This document shows, piece after piece, positions 17,090 through 25,673 of a stretch of 64,000 nt of DNA (position 1 is its first letter; every line of letters begins with the position of its first letter). Source of the DNA: Methylocapsa sp. S129 (GTDB lineage Bacteria; Pseudomonadota; Alphaproteobacteria; Rhizobiales; Beijerinckiaceae); NCBI RefSeq assembly GCF_009765995.1, contig NZ_LMUI01000046.1:89129-153128 (forward strand), in the 5' to 3' direction. The notes under the pieces are model-generated. The model was not told the DNA's origin. It worked only from the letters and a program-made list of their open reading frames with translations, and made no database searches. Made by a program: the position numbers and the translations under genes.

Positions 17090-17965
17090 ATGAAGGAGGA
17101 TCGGGTCGCCGCAGACTATTGCCGTCTGGTCGGCGGGGAGCTTGTCTCGTCAATCGTTGCGCAGACGATGAGCGTGCGCGTCGAAATGCTTCGTCGCCGT
17201 TCTAGCGGCCGGATAGCGTGGCGATTTCGCCAGCCGCGATTGGCGCTCTTCTGGTTTCGTCATGGCTTGGGGCGATTTCGGTTGGAGATCGACGGCTCCC
17301 CGATCCGCGCCCAAATCTCGCCAACGTCTAGCCTTGGACTGTTTCCCGCCGATGTGGGAATAACCGGCGAGTTCGAAGTCGATCGGTGCTGCGAATACGC
17401 CGTCGCTTTCTTGGACTGGGGCGTCCTCGCGGCCCGGTGCGAATTGGAATTTCAACGTCCGCTCGTTGCTTTCAGCCACGATCCTATTAAGCAGGGCTTT
17501 GCTGGATTGTGCCGCGAGGCGACCGAGCCGGACAATCTCTTCGATCTCTTCGCGGAAGGATGGGCGCTGCAGACGCTCGCGCAATTGGCTCAGATCAGCC
17601 GGACGACCAGTCCGAAACATGCCGAGGCGCGTGGCGGATTGCCGCCGATCAGCTTGCGCCGCGTCGAGGACTATATCCGCGCCAATCTGTCCAATACCGT
17701 CACTCTGACCGATTTGTCGGAAATCGCAGGACTCAGCCCTCGGCACTTCCTGCGCGCCTTTCAGGACAGCGTCGGCGCGACGCTGCTGGGCCACGTCCGC
17801 GCCATGAGGATCGACGAGGCCAAGCAGCGCCTGTCCGATCGCCGCTCGAGCATTACGCAAGTGGCGATCGAGTGCGGCTTCAGGCACGCACAACATTTCG
17901 CGACAAGCTTCCGGGCGGCGACCGGGGTTACGCCTTCGGCGTTCCGTCGGCTGCTGCTTTCCTGA
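17090..17965 (+). CDS. AraC-family transcriptional regulator
   Basis: A 291-residue regulator. The N-terminal about 170 residues look like a divergent sensor domain. The C-terminal two HTH motifs (about 190-290) are clear: RVEDYIRANLSNTVTLTDLS, AGLSPRHFLRAFQ, RMDEAKQRL-type helix and VAIECGFRHAQHFATSFRAATG. The ATG at 17090 has GGAAGGAAG directly upstream; the open frame further upstream runs through the IS6 remnant and is discounted. The neighbouring downstream gene is a tautomerase, which is a possible target. Confidence 0.85.
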   Translation: MKEDRVAADYCRLVGGELVSSIVAQTMSVRVEMLRRRSSGRIAWRFRQPRLALFWFRHGLGRFRLEIDGSPIRAQISPTSSLGLFPADVGITGEFEVDRCCEYAVAFLDWGVLAARCELEFQRPLVAFSHDPIKQGFAGLCREATEPDNLFDLFAEGWALQTLAQLAQISRTTSPKHAEARGGLPPISLRRVEDYIRANLSNTVTLTDLSEIAGLSPRHFLRAFQDSVGATLLGHVRAMRIDEAKQRLSDRRSSITQVAIECGFRHAQHFATSFRAATGVTPSAFRRLLLS

Positions 17966-18147
17966 TTTGATCCCTCGGCAGACCAAGCCCCCATCGGTCG
18001 CCGGCGTGCGCCCCTTTTCGGACCGCGGCGTCGCAGATTCGATTGTGGCGTTTCTCCGCATGTCTCGTCGCTTCTTTGGAAGTCGCAGGCCCGACCTACG
18101 GCCAAGATGACTGCCGATAACCACATCAGCTACAACGGGAGTGCTCC

Positions 18148-18519
18148 ATGCCGGCTTTCATTTGCGAGACCCGAGCCGGACTCAATCCGAACACCAAGGC
18201 CACGCTTGCCAGGGCGATCACCGACGTCGTTAACGACATCATACAGTCCCCCTTCGATCTCATCAGCGTCGTTTTCCACGATCTTCGAGCGGAAGACACT
18301 TATCGGGCGGGCGATCGGACGATGGACACGCTGATCTTCGGTCACATCCGCCAGGGCAGAACGGACGCTACGATACAGAAACTCGGACTCGCCATCAGCG
18401 AGACCTGGAGCCGCATTACCGGCGTCCCCGAAAGCGAGATCGAAATCGCCATCGAGGAGTATCCTGCTAAATTCACCTTCCGTGGGGGCGAAAGACTGCC
18501 GGAGCCTCCGTACGTCTGA
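18148..18519 (+). CDS. Tautomerase family protein
   Basis: A 123-residue protein starting Met-Pro (MPAFICETRAGL). After Met removal this exposes the N-terminal Pro that serves as the catalytic base in the tautomerase superfamily. The later part (LIFGHIRQGRT, ITGVPESEIEIAIEEYP) matches the longer, about 120-130-residue members rather than the 62-residue 4-oxalocrotonate tautomerase. A ribosome site (CGGGAG) lies 6 nt before the ATG. Substrate unknown. Confidence 0.82.
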   Translation: MPAFICETRAGLNPNTKATLARAITDVVNDIIQSPFDLISVVFHDLRAEDTYRAGDRTMDTLIFGHIRQGRTDATIQKLGLAISETWSRITGVPESEIEIAIEEYPAKFTFRGGERLPEPPYV

Positions 18520-18795
18520 ACAGGCGAATTGATGAGGATCGAGATCTCTCAGCGCGCATCCATTGTCGGCGAGTTTACGTGACCTCAGTGCGAACCAGAC
18601 ACATGACGTCAACGAAGATGCAAGCGACCACGTTTTCGACGACCGCATCGGTCAAGAGGCCATGCCGGATTGCGTGGTGTTGTCTCCTGAATTTTCGCCC
18701 AGGACCAGAGCCGGCGATATTCACGTCAGCACGGCGACCAACCGGAACGGGCCACGGTCACAACCACGAGTACGACCATCCTTTTTTAGCCCATT

Positions 18796-19359
18796 TTAGA
18801 CGGAGTTCTGACGCGGTCGAGCGCGCCCTGCCATGCGCGTCGCGGAAGCCGCAGGGGCAGCGTCGACGTGCGCGCGCCCCAACGCCGCTTTGATCCGGGA
18901 CTGCCTCTTGCCCGCACCGGGTCCCGGCATCACGCGCACTTGTCGAGGATCGAGCTGTTCGCCGCACTCGGAACAGGTCAACACCGGGTCAAACAAATGG
19001 CCGCAACCGAGGTGCCGATGCAGCATGGGGCGACCGGCCTTGCCCGCGCTGTAAGTGTCGCCCCAATGCACCAGACCCATCAATACGGGGTAGAGGTCGA
19101 GCCCTTTTTTGGTCAACCTGTATTCGTAGCGTGTCTGACGGACCTGATATGGCGTCTTCGCGAGCACGCCTTCATCGACCAGCTTCTTCAACCGATCCGC
19201 GAGAATGTGCCGCGTGACGCCAAGCCGTGCCTGAAATTCATCGAATCGACGGATACGAAGAAAGCAGTCTCGGAGAATCAACAGCGTCCACCGATCCCCG
19301 ATCACCGAAACAGTGCGAGATATGGAGCATCGCTCACTCGCCAACTCACTCCAGCGCAT
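18796..19359 (-). CDS. HxlR-family transcriptional regulator with Cys-containing C-terminus
   Basis: A 187-residue winged-HTH regulator. The HxlR signature is VIGDRWTLLILRDCFLRIRR and RLGVTRHILADRLKKLVDEGVL near residues 20-66. HxlR proteins are usually about 110-130 residues; here a C-terminal extension carries HLGCGHLFDPVLTCSECGEQ, a CxxC-type pair that could bind metal or sense electrophiles. Convergently or nearby encoded oxidoreductases (nitronate monooxygenase, dehydrogenase) are plausible targets. The ATG at 19359 gives the typical MRWSELASERCSI start. Confidence 0.85.
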   Translation of the reverse strand: MRWSELASERCSISRTVSVIGDRWTLLILRDCFLRIRRFDEFQARLGVTRHILADRLKKLVDEGVLAKTPYQVRQTRYEYRLTKKGLDLYPVLMGLVHWGDTYSAGKAGRPMLHRHLGCGHLFDPVLTCSECGEQLDPRQVRVMPGPGAGKRQSRIKAALGRAHVDAAPAASATRMAGRARPRQNSV

Positions 19360-19590
19360 TGACGCCTCATTGGAAATTGCAAAAATCGCTCTGAATCATA
19401 TCGAGCCGTCATAATTGGGGCTAGTCAGCAGGACGAATGGCGAACCGGCAACGCTGGAGGACCCCGTGTACGCGACCCGCGGCCGGGGCTGCCGATGGCG
19501 GGCTCTCCATCATCCGGAGGTCCGAAAGATAACGCCGCTCATCCGCGACCGGGAGAGCGCACGGTCTCCCCCCGGCGCGTCAGGCCATGC

Positions 19591-20589
19591 CTACGCCCGT
19601 GTTTCCGACGGCGCGGCGCGCGAGCTGGAAAATTGGACGGTTCGCGCACCCGCAGCGCCATATTCAGCAACCAGGCGGGCGACCAAATCGGCAGTCGGCG
19701 TGATATGCGTTACCGCACCAATGCCTTGACCAGATCCCCAAATGTCGCGCCAGGGCTTCACGTTGGCCCCTTCGCGCGGCTCTGCGAAATTCATCGCCGA
19801 CGGATCGGAAGTTGGCAGATTGTCCGGATCCAATCCGGAACGTACGACAGAGGGTCTGAGATCATTACCGTGCACGCCTGTAAACAGGTTGGTGTAAACG
19901 ATATCGTCCGCGTCGCTGTCCACGATCATTTTCTTATAATCGGCGTGCGCGTTGGCTTCTTCAGTCGCGATGAAGGGCGAGCCGATATAGGCGAAATCGG
20001 CGCCCATGATCTGGGCGGCGAGGACGTTGGCGCCAGTGGCGATGGCGCCGGACAGCGCGAGCGGCCCGTCCCACCAGGTCCGCAATTGTTGGACGAAAGC
20101 GAACGGCGATAAGCCGCCAGCGTGCCCGCCCGCGGCGACGGCGATCGGTCCGTCGGCGCCTTTCTCGATCGCCTTTCGCGCGAACCGGTCGTTGATCACA
20201 TCGTGCAGAACGATGCCGCCGTAGGAATGCACCGCCTGGTTCACGTCTTCACGCGCGCCAAGCGAGGTGATGACGATCGGCGCCCGATGCTTCACGCAAA
20301 GCTCCAGGTCGCGCTCCAGTCGAGCGTTCGTTCGGTGCACGATCTGGTTGACGGCGAAAGGCGCCGCCGGACGGTCCGGATGGGCGCGATCGTGCGCGTC
20401 GATCTCCTCACGAATGCGCGCGAGCCATTCGTCGAGCATGGTCGCCGGCCGGGCGTTGAGCGCCGGGAAACTGCCGACCACGCCCGCCTTGCATTGCGCG
20501 AGGACCAGGTCAGGATTCGAAATGATGAACAGCGGCGCCGCGATGATGGGAACCGAAAGCCGTTCTCGAAGATTGGCGGCCAGGTTCAA
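19591..20589 (-). CDS. Nitronate monooxygenase
   Basis: A 332-residue FMN-dependent TIM-barrel enzyme of the 2-nitropropane dioxygenase/nitronate monooxygenase family. It shows VPIIAAPLFIISNPDLVLAQ at the N-terminus, HRTNARLERDLEL, GADGPIAVAAGGHAGG and LSGAIATGANVLAAQIMGADFAYIGS for FMN phosphate binding. The start is a TTG at 20589 supported by a very strong AGGAGGT ribosome site; no suitable ATG exists upstream. It is divergent from the broken AMP-ligase, and both share the palindrome-containing region at about 20640-20720. Confidence 0.88.
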   Translation of the reverse strand: MNLAANLRERLSVPIIAAPLFIISNPDLVLAQCKAGVVGSFPALNARPATMLDEWLARIREEIDAHDRAHPDRPAAPFAVNQIVHRTNARLERDLELCVKHRAPIVITSLGAREDVNQAVHSYGGIVLHDVINDRFARKAIEKGADGPIAVAAGGHAGGLSPFAFVQQLRTWWDGPLALSGAIATGANVLAAQIMGADFAYIGSPFIATEEANAHADYKKMIVDSDADDIVYTNLFTGVHGNDLRPSVVRSGLDPDNLPTSDPSAMNFAEPREGANVKPWRDIWGSGQGIGAVTHITPTADLVARLVAEYGAAGARTVQFSSSRAAPSETRA

Positions 20590-20703
20590 TTGCGACCTCC
20601 TGTGACGGAAGCATGCGACGCTCCCTTATGGGACAGTGAGTTCTGTTTTGGAATTCGTCAAGTCGACCGGGCGACGTCGATCCTCGCTCCATCAGCTTGA
20701 CGA

Positions 20704-20718
20704 GTTCTATAATAGAAC
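20704..20718. promoter_or_regulatory. Perfect 15 bp palindrome, putative operator
   Basis: GTTCTAT-A-ATAGAAC, a perfect 7+1+7 inverted repeat in the divergent region between the nitronate monooxygenase and the AMP-ligase pseudogene. A related degenerate copy, GAGTTCTGTTTTGGAATTC, lies at 20638-20656 near the monooxygenase start. Two similar sites in a divergent promoter suggest binding of a dimeric repressor, possibly the nearby HxlR protein. Confidence 0.6.
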
Positions 20719-20751
20719 CTATCGTGCTGACGAAGAGATTTGGGGAGGCCT

Positions 20752-21632
20752 ATGGACGCTGGAGCGATCAGGGCGGAAGCGGCGGAGATTTTCCGGCTTG
20801 CCAGAGCGCATCAGCCATGTGATCCGCGCTACAGCCCAGCGCCGACCGCAGCTTCCCGCGCTGGTCGATGCAACGAATCTCTGGACCTACGGCGACCTCG
20901 CGGCCGTCGTCGCAGAATTGGCGGCGGCGCTACGCAGTCTCGGCGTCTGCGCGGGCGATCGCGTGATGATCGTCAGCGAGAACAGCCTCCCCCTGGCCGG
21001 GTTGGTTCTCGCGGCGAGCGAGATCGACGCCTGGGCGGTGGTGGTGAATCCCCGACTATCGGCGCGGGAAGTCGATCAAAATACGCGACCATAGCGGCGC
21101 GCGACGGGTCTTCTTCGTAACGCAGGGCTCCATGGCCGCCGCGGAGCACGCCGCCCGGCATGGCGCCGAGGCGACATCCCTCGGGCAAGTGGGAAGGCTT
21201 GCCGTCGGCCCCCTCAATGCGGCGGCTACGCCCGAACCGGCGCAGGCCGAAGGCGCGCATCAAGTCGCTGCGCTCATGTACACGTCGGGAACGACCGGCA
21301 ATCCGAAGGGCGTTATGCTTACGCATCAAAACCTTCTCTACAACGCCGCCGTGTCGGGCCGGATGCGTCGAATTTCGAGCGACGACCGTCTCTACGGCGT
21401 GCTGCCGATGTCGCATATCGTCGGGCTGTCCAATATTCTCATCGGCGCGCTGATGTTCGGCGCTTCAATCCAGGTTGCCCCGCGCTATGCGCCGGAAGAC
21501 CTCGAGCGCGCCCTCGTCGAGGACGGTGTGTCCGTCCTCTATGGCGTGCCGGCGACCTATCAGCGTCTGCTGGAGCACATGAAGGCCACGGGCAAGACGA
21601 AACTGGCGCGGGGTCGGTTGCGCTACATCATG
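20752..21632 (+). pseudogene. Broken AMP-dependent acyl-CoA synthetase/ligase
   Basis: The N-terminal half of an ANL-superfamily ligase. The start is an ATG at 20752 with GGGGAGG five bases upstream (MDAGAIRAEAAEIFRL). Frame 1 changes at about 20800 (one extra G) into PERISHVIRATAQRRPQL and on to LSAREVDQ. It changes again in the A4 run at 21078-21081 (one extra A) into IRDHSGARRVFFVTQ. The AMP-binding P-loop YTSGTTGNPKGVMLTH is intact. The reading ends at LRYIM, where the sequence joins the 3' end of the neighbouring dehydrogenase, so the second half including the catalytic lid is lost. Confidence 0.85.
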
Positions 21633-22620
21633 GCACGGTTACGACGACTTTGCCGACTTGCTTACCAGATTCAAGAAATCGGTGGGCAGCAACAATTTCA
21701 GAGAATGTAAACGTCTTAGCGATCGTCGGCTTCAGGACGCCTGAGGCAATTCTCATCTCAATAAAGTGCGCGAGAGACTTTAGCTTGGCGTCATCTTTCG
21801 TCACCGCGTTGATCGCGAAACCGCGGATCGTCAACTGACGGGTTAACAGAGCCAAGATCGGCAGCGGCGTTATCTCAGGGCTCATCGCTCCATAGACAAC
21901 AGCGATTGCCCCAGAAGTAGCTGCCATAGCTAGTTGCTCGAAGGCAGGGCCCGCGACTGCGTCGAAAATGACGTCAGCGCCCTTGCCTGCGGTCAACTTC
22001 ATCACTTCAGAGGTGATGTTCTGCTCTTGGGTGATGATGATATGGGCCGCGCCGGCCCCGCGAAGTGAGTCGGCCTTCGCCGCGGTTCTCGTGAGCGCCA
22101 CCGGCACGGCTCCGACCGCCCGGGCCGTCTGAATTGCGGCAAGGCCCACGCTGCTTGACGCAGCTGAAATGAGCACCACCTGTTCTTGAGCTATCTGAGC
22201 AATGTCGATCAGGCCACACCAAGCTGTGCCGAAGGCAGACCAGATGGCCGCGGCGTCCTCCCAACTCAGATCGTCCGCGACCTTCGCCAACGCCCGCGCC
22301 GGCGCAAGCGACACCTCGCCGTAGAGACCGTACTCAGTGATAGCAAAGGATGGGATTACGCTTACGCGGTCGCCCACGGCAAATCCTATGACACCCGGGC
22401 CGAGCTTTTCTATCTCTCCGGCCGCCTCAAAGCCCAGTTGAGTCGGAAGGGCTGGCCTGAGCGGAATGCGGCCAGATCTGAACGTTGCTTCCGTCCGGTT
22501 CAAGCCGATCGCACGTATTCGAAGACGCACTTCGCCGGGCCCAGGCTCCGGATTGGGAATGTCTTCGATTTCGAGCGCTTCCGGACCCCCGAAGGTATGG
22601 ATACGAATGCTGCGGACCAT
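21628..22620 (-). CDS. Zinc-type alcohol dehydrogenase/quinone oxidoreductase
   Basis: A complete 330-residue MDR-superfamily reductase. The catalytic fold is marked by GFEAAGEIEKLGPGV and the cofactor motif by VVLISAASSSVGLAAIQTARA (split at the SSVG turn). Zinc-ligand cysteines of classical alcohol dehydrogenases are absent, which places it with the NADPH:quinone reductase-like branch. Its stop codon lies exactly where the oppositely oriented AMP-ligase pseudogene breaks off, so the two meet at a recombination joint. It is followed upstream by an SDR gene in the same orientation and may share its transcript. Confidence 0.87.
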   Translation of the reverse strand: MVRSIRIHTFGGPEALEIEDIPNPEPGPGEVRLRIRAIGLNRTEATFRSGRIPLRPALPTQLGFEAAGEIEKLGPGVIGFAVGDRVSVIPSFAITEYGLYGEVSLAPARALAKVADDLSWEDAAAIWSAFGTAWCGLIDIAQIAQEQVVLISAASSSVGLAAIQTARAVGAVPVALTRTAAKADSLRGAGAAHIIITQEQNITSEVMKLTAGKGADVIFDAVAGPAFEQLAMAATSGAIAVVYGAMSPEITPLPILALLTRQLTIRGFAINAVTKDDAKLKSLAHFIEMRIASGVLKPTIAKTFTFSEIVAAHRFLESGKQVGKVVVTVP

Positions 22621-22709
22621 GTCTTACCCCAATCTTTCAGCCACTTTGTCGCGGGCCCGATCTGCTGAAAAGCTGACACTCACTCCAAAAGACAGCACGA
22701 TTGCATTGA

Positions 22710-23441
22710 CTAAATGGACTGCGCCGTCGGCCGAACGATAATCTCGTTCACCGCGACCTCTTTTGGCTGGCCCAGCGCGCACGCGATCGCGCCAGCAATG
22801 ACGTCGGGGGGAATCGCCAACGTGAAGAGACCTGCGGCGACGCGCTGTTTCACGTTTGGATCTGTGATGCTGTCGATCAACTCGGTCGCTACGGCGCCAG
22901 GGCAAATGATTGTGGTTCGAATCTTTCCAACCGTTTCCTGTCGCAGGCCTTCCATGATCGCGCGCACGGCGAACTTGGTGCCGGAATAGACGGCGCCGCC
23001 GGGCGACACGACGTGTCCGGCGATGGAAGAGATCGACACGATATGACCATCGCCGCGTTGCAGCATATGAGCTAGAACCGCGTCGACGCCATAGAGGACT
23101 CCTTTGATGTTGACGTCGATCATCCGGTCCCAATCGTCGACATTGCCTGCCCTTAGGAGCGAAACCGGCATGATTCCGGCGTTGTTGACAATGGCGTCGA
23201 TCCGCCCGAACCGTGACAGGGTCTTGGCGGCGAGGGCCTGCAAATCGCCGCGCCTGCTGACATCGACGACAGCCCAATCTATGTCTCCGCCAATCTGCGA
23301 CGCGAGCGCCTCAAGACGGTCGCGCCGCCGCGCTGCGAGCATGACCGACGCGCCGTCGGCGCAGAGCCTTCGGGCGGACGCTTCGCCGATGCCGCTGCTC
23401 GATCCAGTAATGATAACGACCTTGCCTTGAACATTACTCAT
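22710..23441 (-). CDS. SDR-family oxidoreductase
   Basis: A 243-residue classical short-chain dehydrogenase. The cofactor motif TGSSSGIG is near residue 12, NNAG near 86, the catalytic Ser is in IVSISSIAG and the Tyr and Lys are in YSGTKF. All catalytic residues are present. The ATG at 23441 is chosen because GGAGG sits about 8 nt upstream; an in-frame codon at 23468 lacks this. It lies 90 bp upstream of the zinc-type dehydrogenase in the same direction. The hydroxyl or keto substrate is unknown. Confidence 0.87.
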   Translation of the reverse strand: MSNVQGKVVIITGSSSGIGEASARRLCADGASVMLAARRRDRLEALASQIGGDIDWAVVDVSRRGDLQALAAKTLSRFGRIDAIVNNAGIMPVSLLRAGNVDDWDRMIDVNIKGVLYGVDAVLAHMLQRGDGHIVSISSIAGHVVSPGGAVYSGTKFAVRAIMEGLRQETVGKIRTTIICPGAVATELIDSITDPNVKQRVAAGLFTLAIPPDVIAGAIACALGQPKEVAVNEIIVRPTAQSI

Positions 23442-23875
23442 CAACGTCACCCTCCGGAAGCTCGCCAAATGCCGACCCGAAACGACATGCGGCCCCGGTT
23501 TCGTCGAGACCGATATTCTGTTTGACCTGGCGACATGTCGCCGAGCGCAGGAACGATGGGACCCCCTTTGATCGGCACACCACTCACTTCAAAACGAACT
23601 CGCCCTAAAGGCCGGAGTAGCGACCATCGCGACGGTGCAGCGCGCCGTTGCGGAACCATCCCTTTGTGCCGTTTGCGCATTCGTAGTCGAGCCATCATCG
23701 CTGCGGTTATATCGATCCCGCGCCACTGAACGCAGTCATTATTGCCTTTAGTACTCGGCGCGGGTACACGGATGTATTGACGACCCCGAGCTCATCCCCC
23801 CGATCCTGCGCTGGTGAGCGCGACAGGATCGTCTCCGCTGTTTTCACATTAACCGTCGAGACCTGTTCCCTCTTC
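23442..23875. other. Intergenic region, no supported gene
   Basis: 434 bp with no convincing coding sequence. A short segment at 23770-23790 (GGATGTATTGACGACCCCGAG) recurs with 18 of 21 matches at 25625-25645, and the match extends weakly on both sides, so both places may hold remnants of related sequence. Confidence 0.4.
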
Positions 23876-24538
23876 TCAAGCGCTCGCCGGGCTGTAGCGC
23901 ACCTCCGCGGTCCAGGCGTCCTCCAGCTGGCTGTAGAGACGCCAGAAGTGCTCGGCGACTGCTTTGGCTTCCTTCGAGTCCGGGGCAACGAGGGCCATGA
24001 CAGTCACCGTCGCAATATGAATCCCCTTCGCGCGGAAGGGCTCGAAGAGGCCGAGCGCCATGGCGCGGATGCCGGCCTTGCCAATGCTGAGCGAAAGAAA
24101 GTCAGGGCTGGGAGCCAGTGCGAAACCGCCTCCTGTCAATAGGATCGCACCCGATTTCCGCTCTTCCATCCTCACAGCGGCAGCTTGGGCCGCGACGAGC
24201 GCGCCGCCGACGTTCACAGCGAGATCGCTAACGAAAGTGTCGCGTGGTTGCTCAGCAAGGGTCGCTTTTCGCAACGCGCCCGCATTGTAGTGCAGCACGT
24301 CGATAGCGCCGTACTTCCTTTCGACATTCACGACCAATCTGCCGACGCTCTCCGGGTCGCTCGCATCCGCTGTCTCAACTTCGGCCGTGTATCCCTTCGA
24401 TTTGAGCCTTCCGGCCAATTCGCGGGTTTTTGTCGCGTCCCTGGAGACTAGAACAACCTGGAATCCTTCCGCGGCGAACCGTTCAGCGGTCGAGATCCCC
24501 ATACCCGGGCCGGCTCCGATGCTGAGAAACGTTTTCAT
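23876..24538 (-). CDS. SDR-family protein lacking the catalytic tyrosine
   Basis: A 220-residue Rossmann-fold SDR. The glycine motif is GAGPGMG (about residue 9), with LHYNAGA replacing the usual NNAG. At the active site the usual YxxxK reads LSIGK, so the Tyr is replaced by Leu, and the preceding Ser position sits in LLTGGGF. The family is therefore probably atypical or non-oxidoreductase, although similar small SDRs with this change occur in bacteria. ATG at 24538 follows a GGGA-rich leader; the upstream codon at 24601 looks less likely. Confidence 0.82.
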   Translation of the reverse strand: MKTFLSIGAGPGMGISTAERFAAEGFQVVLVSRDATKTRELAGRLKSKGYTAEVETADASDPESVGRLVVNVERKYGAIDVLHYNAGALRKATLAEQPRDTFVSDLAVNVGGALVAAQAAAVRMEERKSGAILLTGGGFALAPSPDFLSLSIGKAGIRAMALGLFEPFRAKGIHIATVTVMALVAPDSKEAKAVAEHFWRLYSQLEDAWTAEVRYSPASA

Positions 24539-24731
24539 AGTGAGAATCCCTTCCGTGGTGTGGATGTAGAACGTACAGAACAGTCGGCAGCGCCGCGCCA
24601 ATCGAGTGCGCTGGCGGTAGGGGGCGCAGGCCTACTGGGCCTTCTGGCGGACATCGAGCCGATCGTGGAGAACCGCCGCGACCTGACCGCAAGTTGAGGC
24701 GGCGCGCTCCCGGCCTCGCACCTCGTAGGTC

Positions 24732-25172
24732 CTATTGCCCGGCCTTCAATGTCGCTCGGTCTTCGAACACCGTTACGATGAGCTGGGTATCGTTATATTC
24801 CGTCACCTCGGCAATCTGATCACCGACAATCCGGAATACCATGCAGTACTCGTTTCGATACGGTACGCCGGCTTTGGTCACGCTATCACCACGGGCCTCC
24901 ACCGCAACCAACTCACCATCCGCGATAAAACGCTGCGGGACCAACCTAATCCGCTCGGCAAGAATGGCGCGCACCTCCCCGATCATATCCCGCAGGATCG
25001 CCTGCTTCCCCTCGTAAGTTTTCGACCAATTGGTCGTACCGATGATGCGCCAGCGCACATCATCGGTCATGCTCTCGAAAAGGAGTGCGCCATCGCCCTG
25101 CGCGAGGCCGGCGAAAATTTGCTGCATCAGCGTCCTGTTCGCGTCTGTGATCGTTTCGGTGCTCTTGGCCAT
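24732..25172 (-). CDS. NTF2-like/SnoaL-fold protein
   Basis: A 146-residue protein with the cone-shaped NTF2-like fold pattern: LMQQIFAGLAQGDGALLFESMTDDVRWRI, then EGKQAILRDMIGEV, and the strand FIADGELVAVEARG, MVFRIVGDQIAEVTEYNDTQL. The start ATG at 25172 has AGAGGG upstream. Family members include isomerases, cyclases and binding proteins, so no reaction can be stated. It sits next to the atypical SDR. Confidence 0.8.
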   Translation of the reverse strand: MAKSTETITDANRTLMQQIFAGLAQGDGALLFESMTDDVRWRIIGTTNWSKTYEGKQAILRDMIGEVRAILAERIRLVPQRFIADGELVAVEARGDSVTKAGVPYRNEYCMVFRIVGDQIAEVTEYNDTQLIVTVFEDRATLKAGQ

Positions 25173-25673
25173 AAGTCCCTCTGGGGGTTCGAGAACGGCG
25201 CATAGCTTTGGCTTTCCAGCACACGGTAGCGTCGCTGAAGGCCCGCCGAAGCGAATAGTTCCGGTTCTAACGAGACTGGAAGCCCTCAACTTCGGATCAT
25301 CCCATCTCCTTCCGGGGAGGCTATCGAGAGCAGCGGAACAGCGGAAGGGGCTGAAGGCCGCCTGTTCGGTGAGTTGGGGACAATCTCGAAGATCTGCGCG
25401 CCGCGATTGTCACGATCCCTCAGCCGCGTTGGATGCCGGATGGCTTTTACTGGCGCCGCGCAGGAGTCGTATGCTGGAACCCGGCGACGGTGCTGGAATC
25501 AGTTCGAGCGCTCTCCTCGTTGGTCGTTCGGGTGCTGCGCTGATATTCAATGGCAAGCTTCATCCGCACCTCGGTAACGATTTAGCCGAACGTCATCTAC
25601 GGATCCCTCCGACGCAGGGTGCGCGGATGTATCGACAACCCCGCGGCCATCCTTCCGAAGATGACTCTCGTGA
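25173..25673. other. Gene-poor region between NTF2-like and AraC genes
   Basis: About 500 bp. Several overlapping short frames are open but none is convincing. It contains the second copy of the 21 bp sequence also found near 23770. The stretch may hold decayed coding remnants. Confidence 0.35.

Noticed and set aside
20697..20713. TTGACG and TATAAT near 20700 as a promoter
   Set aside because: The spacing is only five bases, far too short for a -35/-10 pair; the TATAAT is part of the palindrome.
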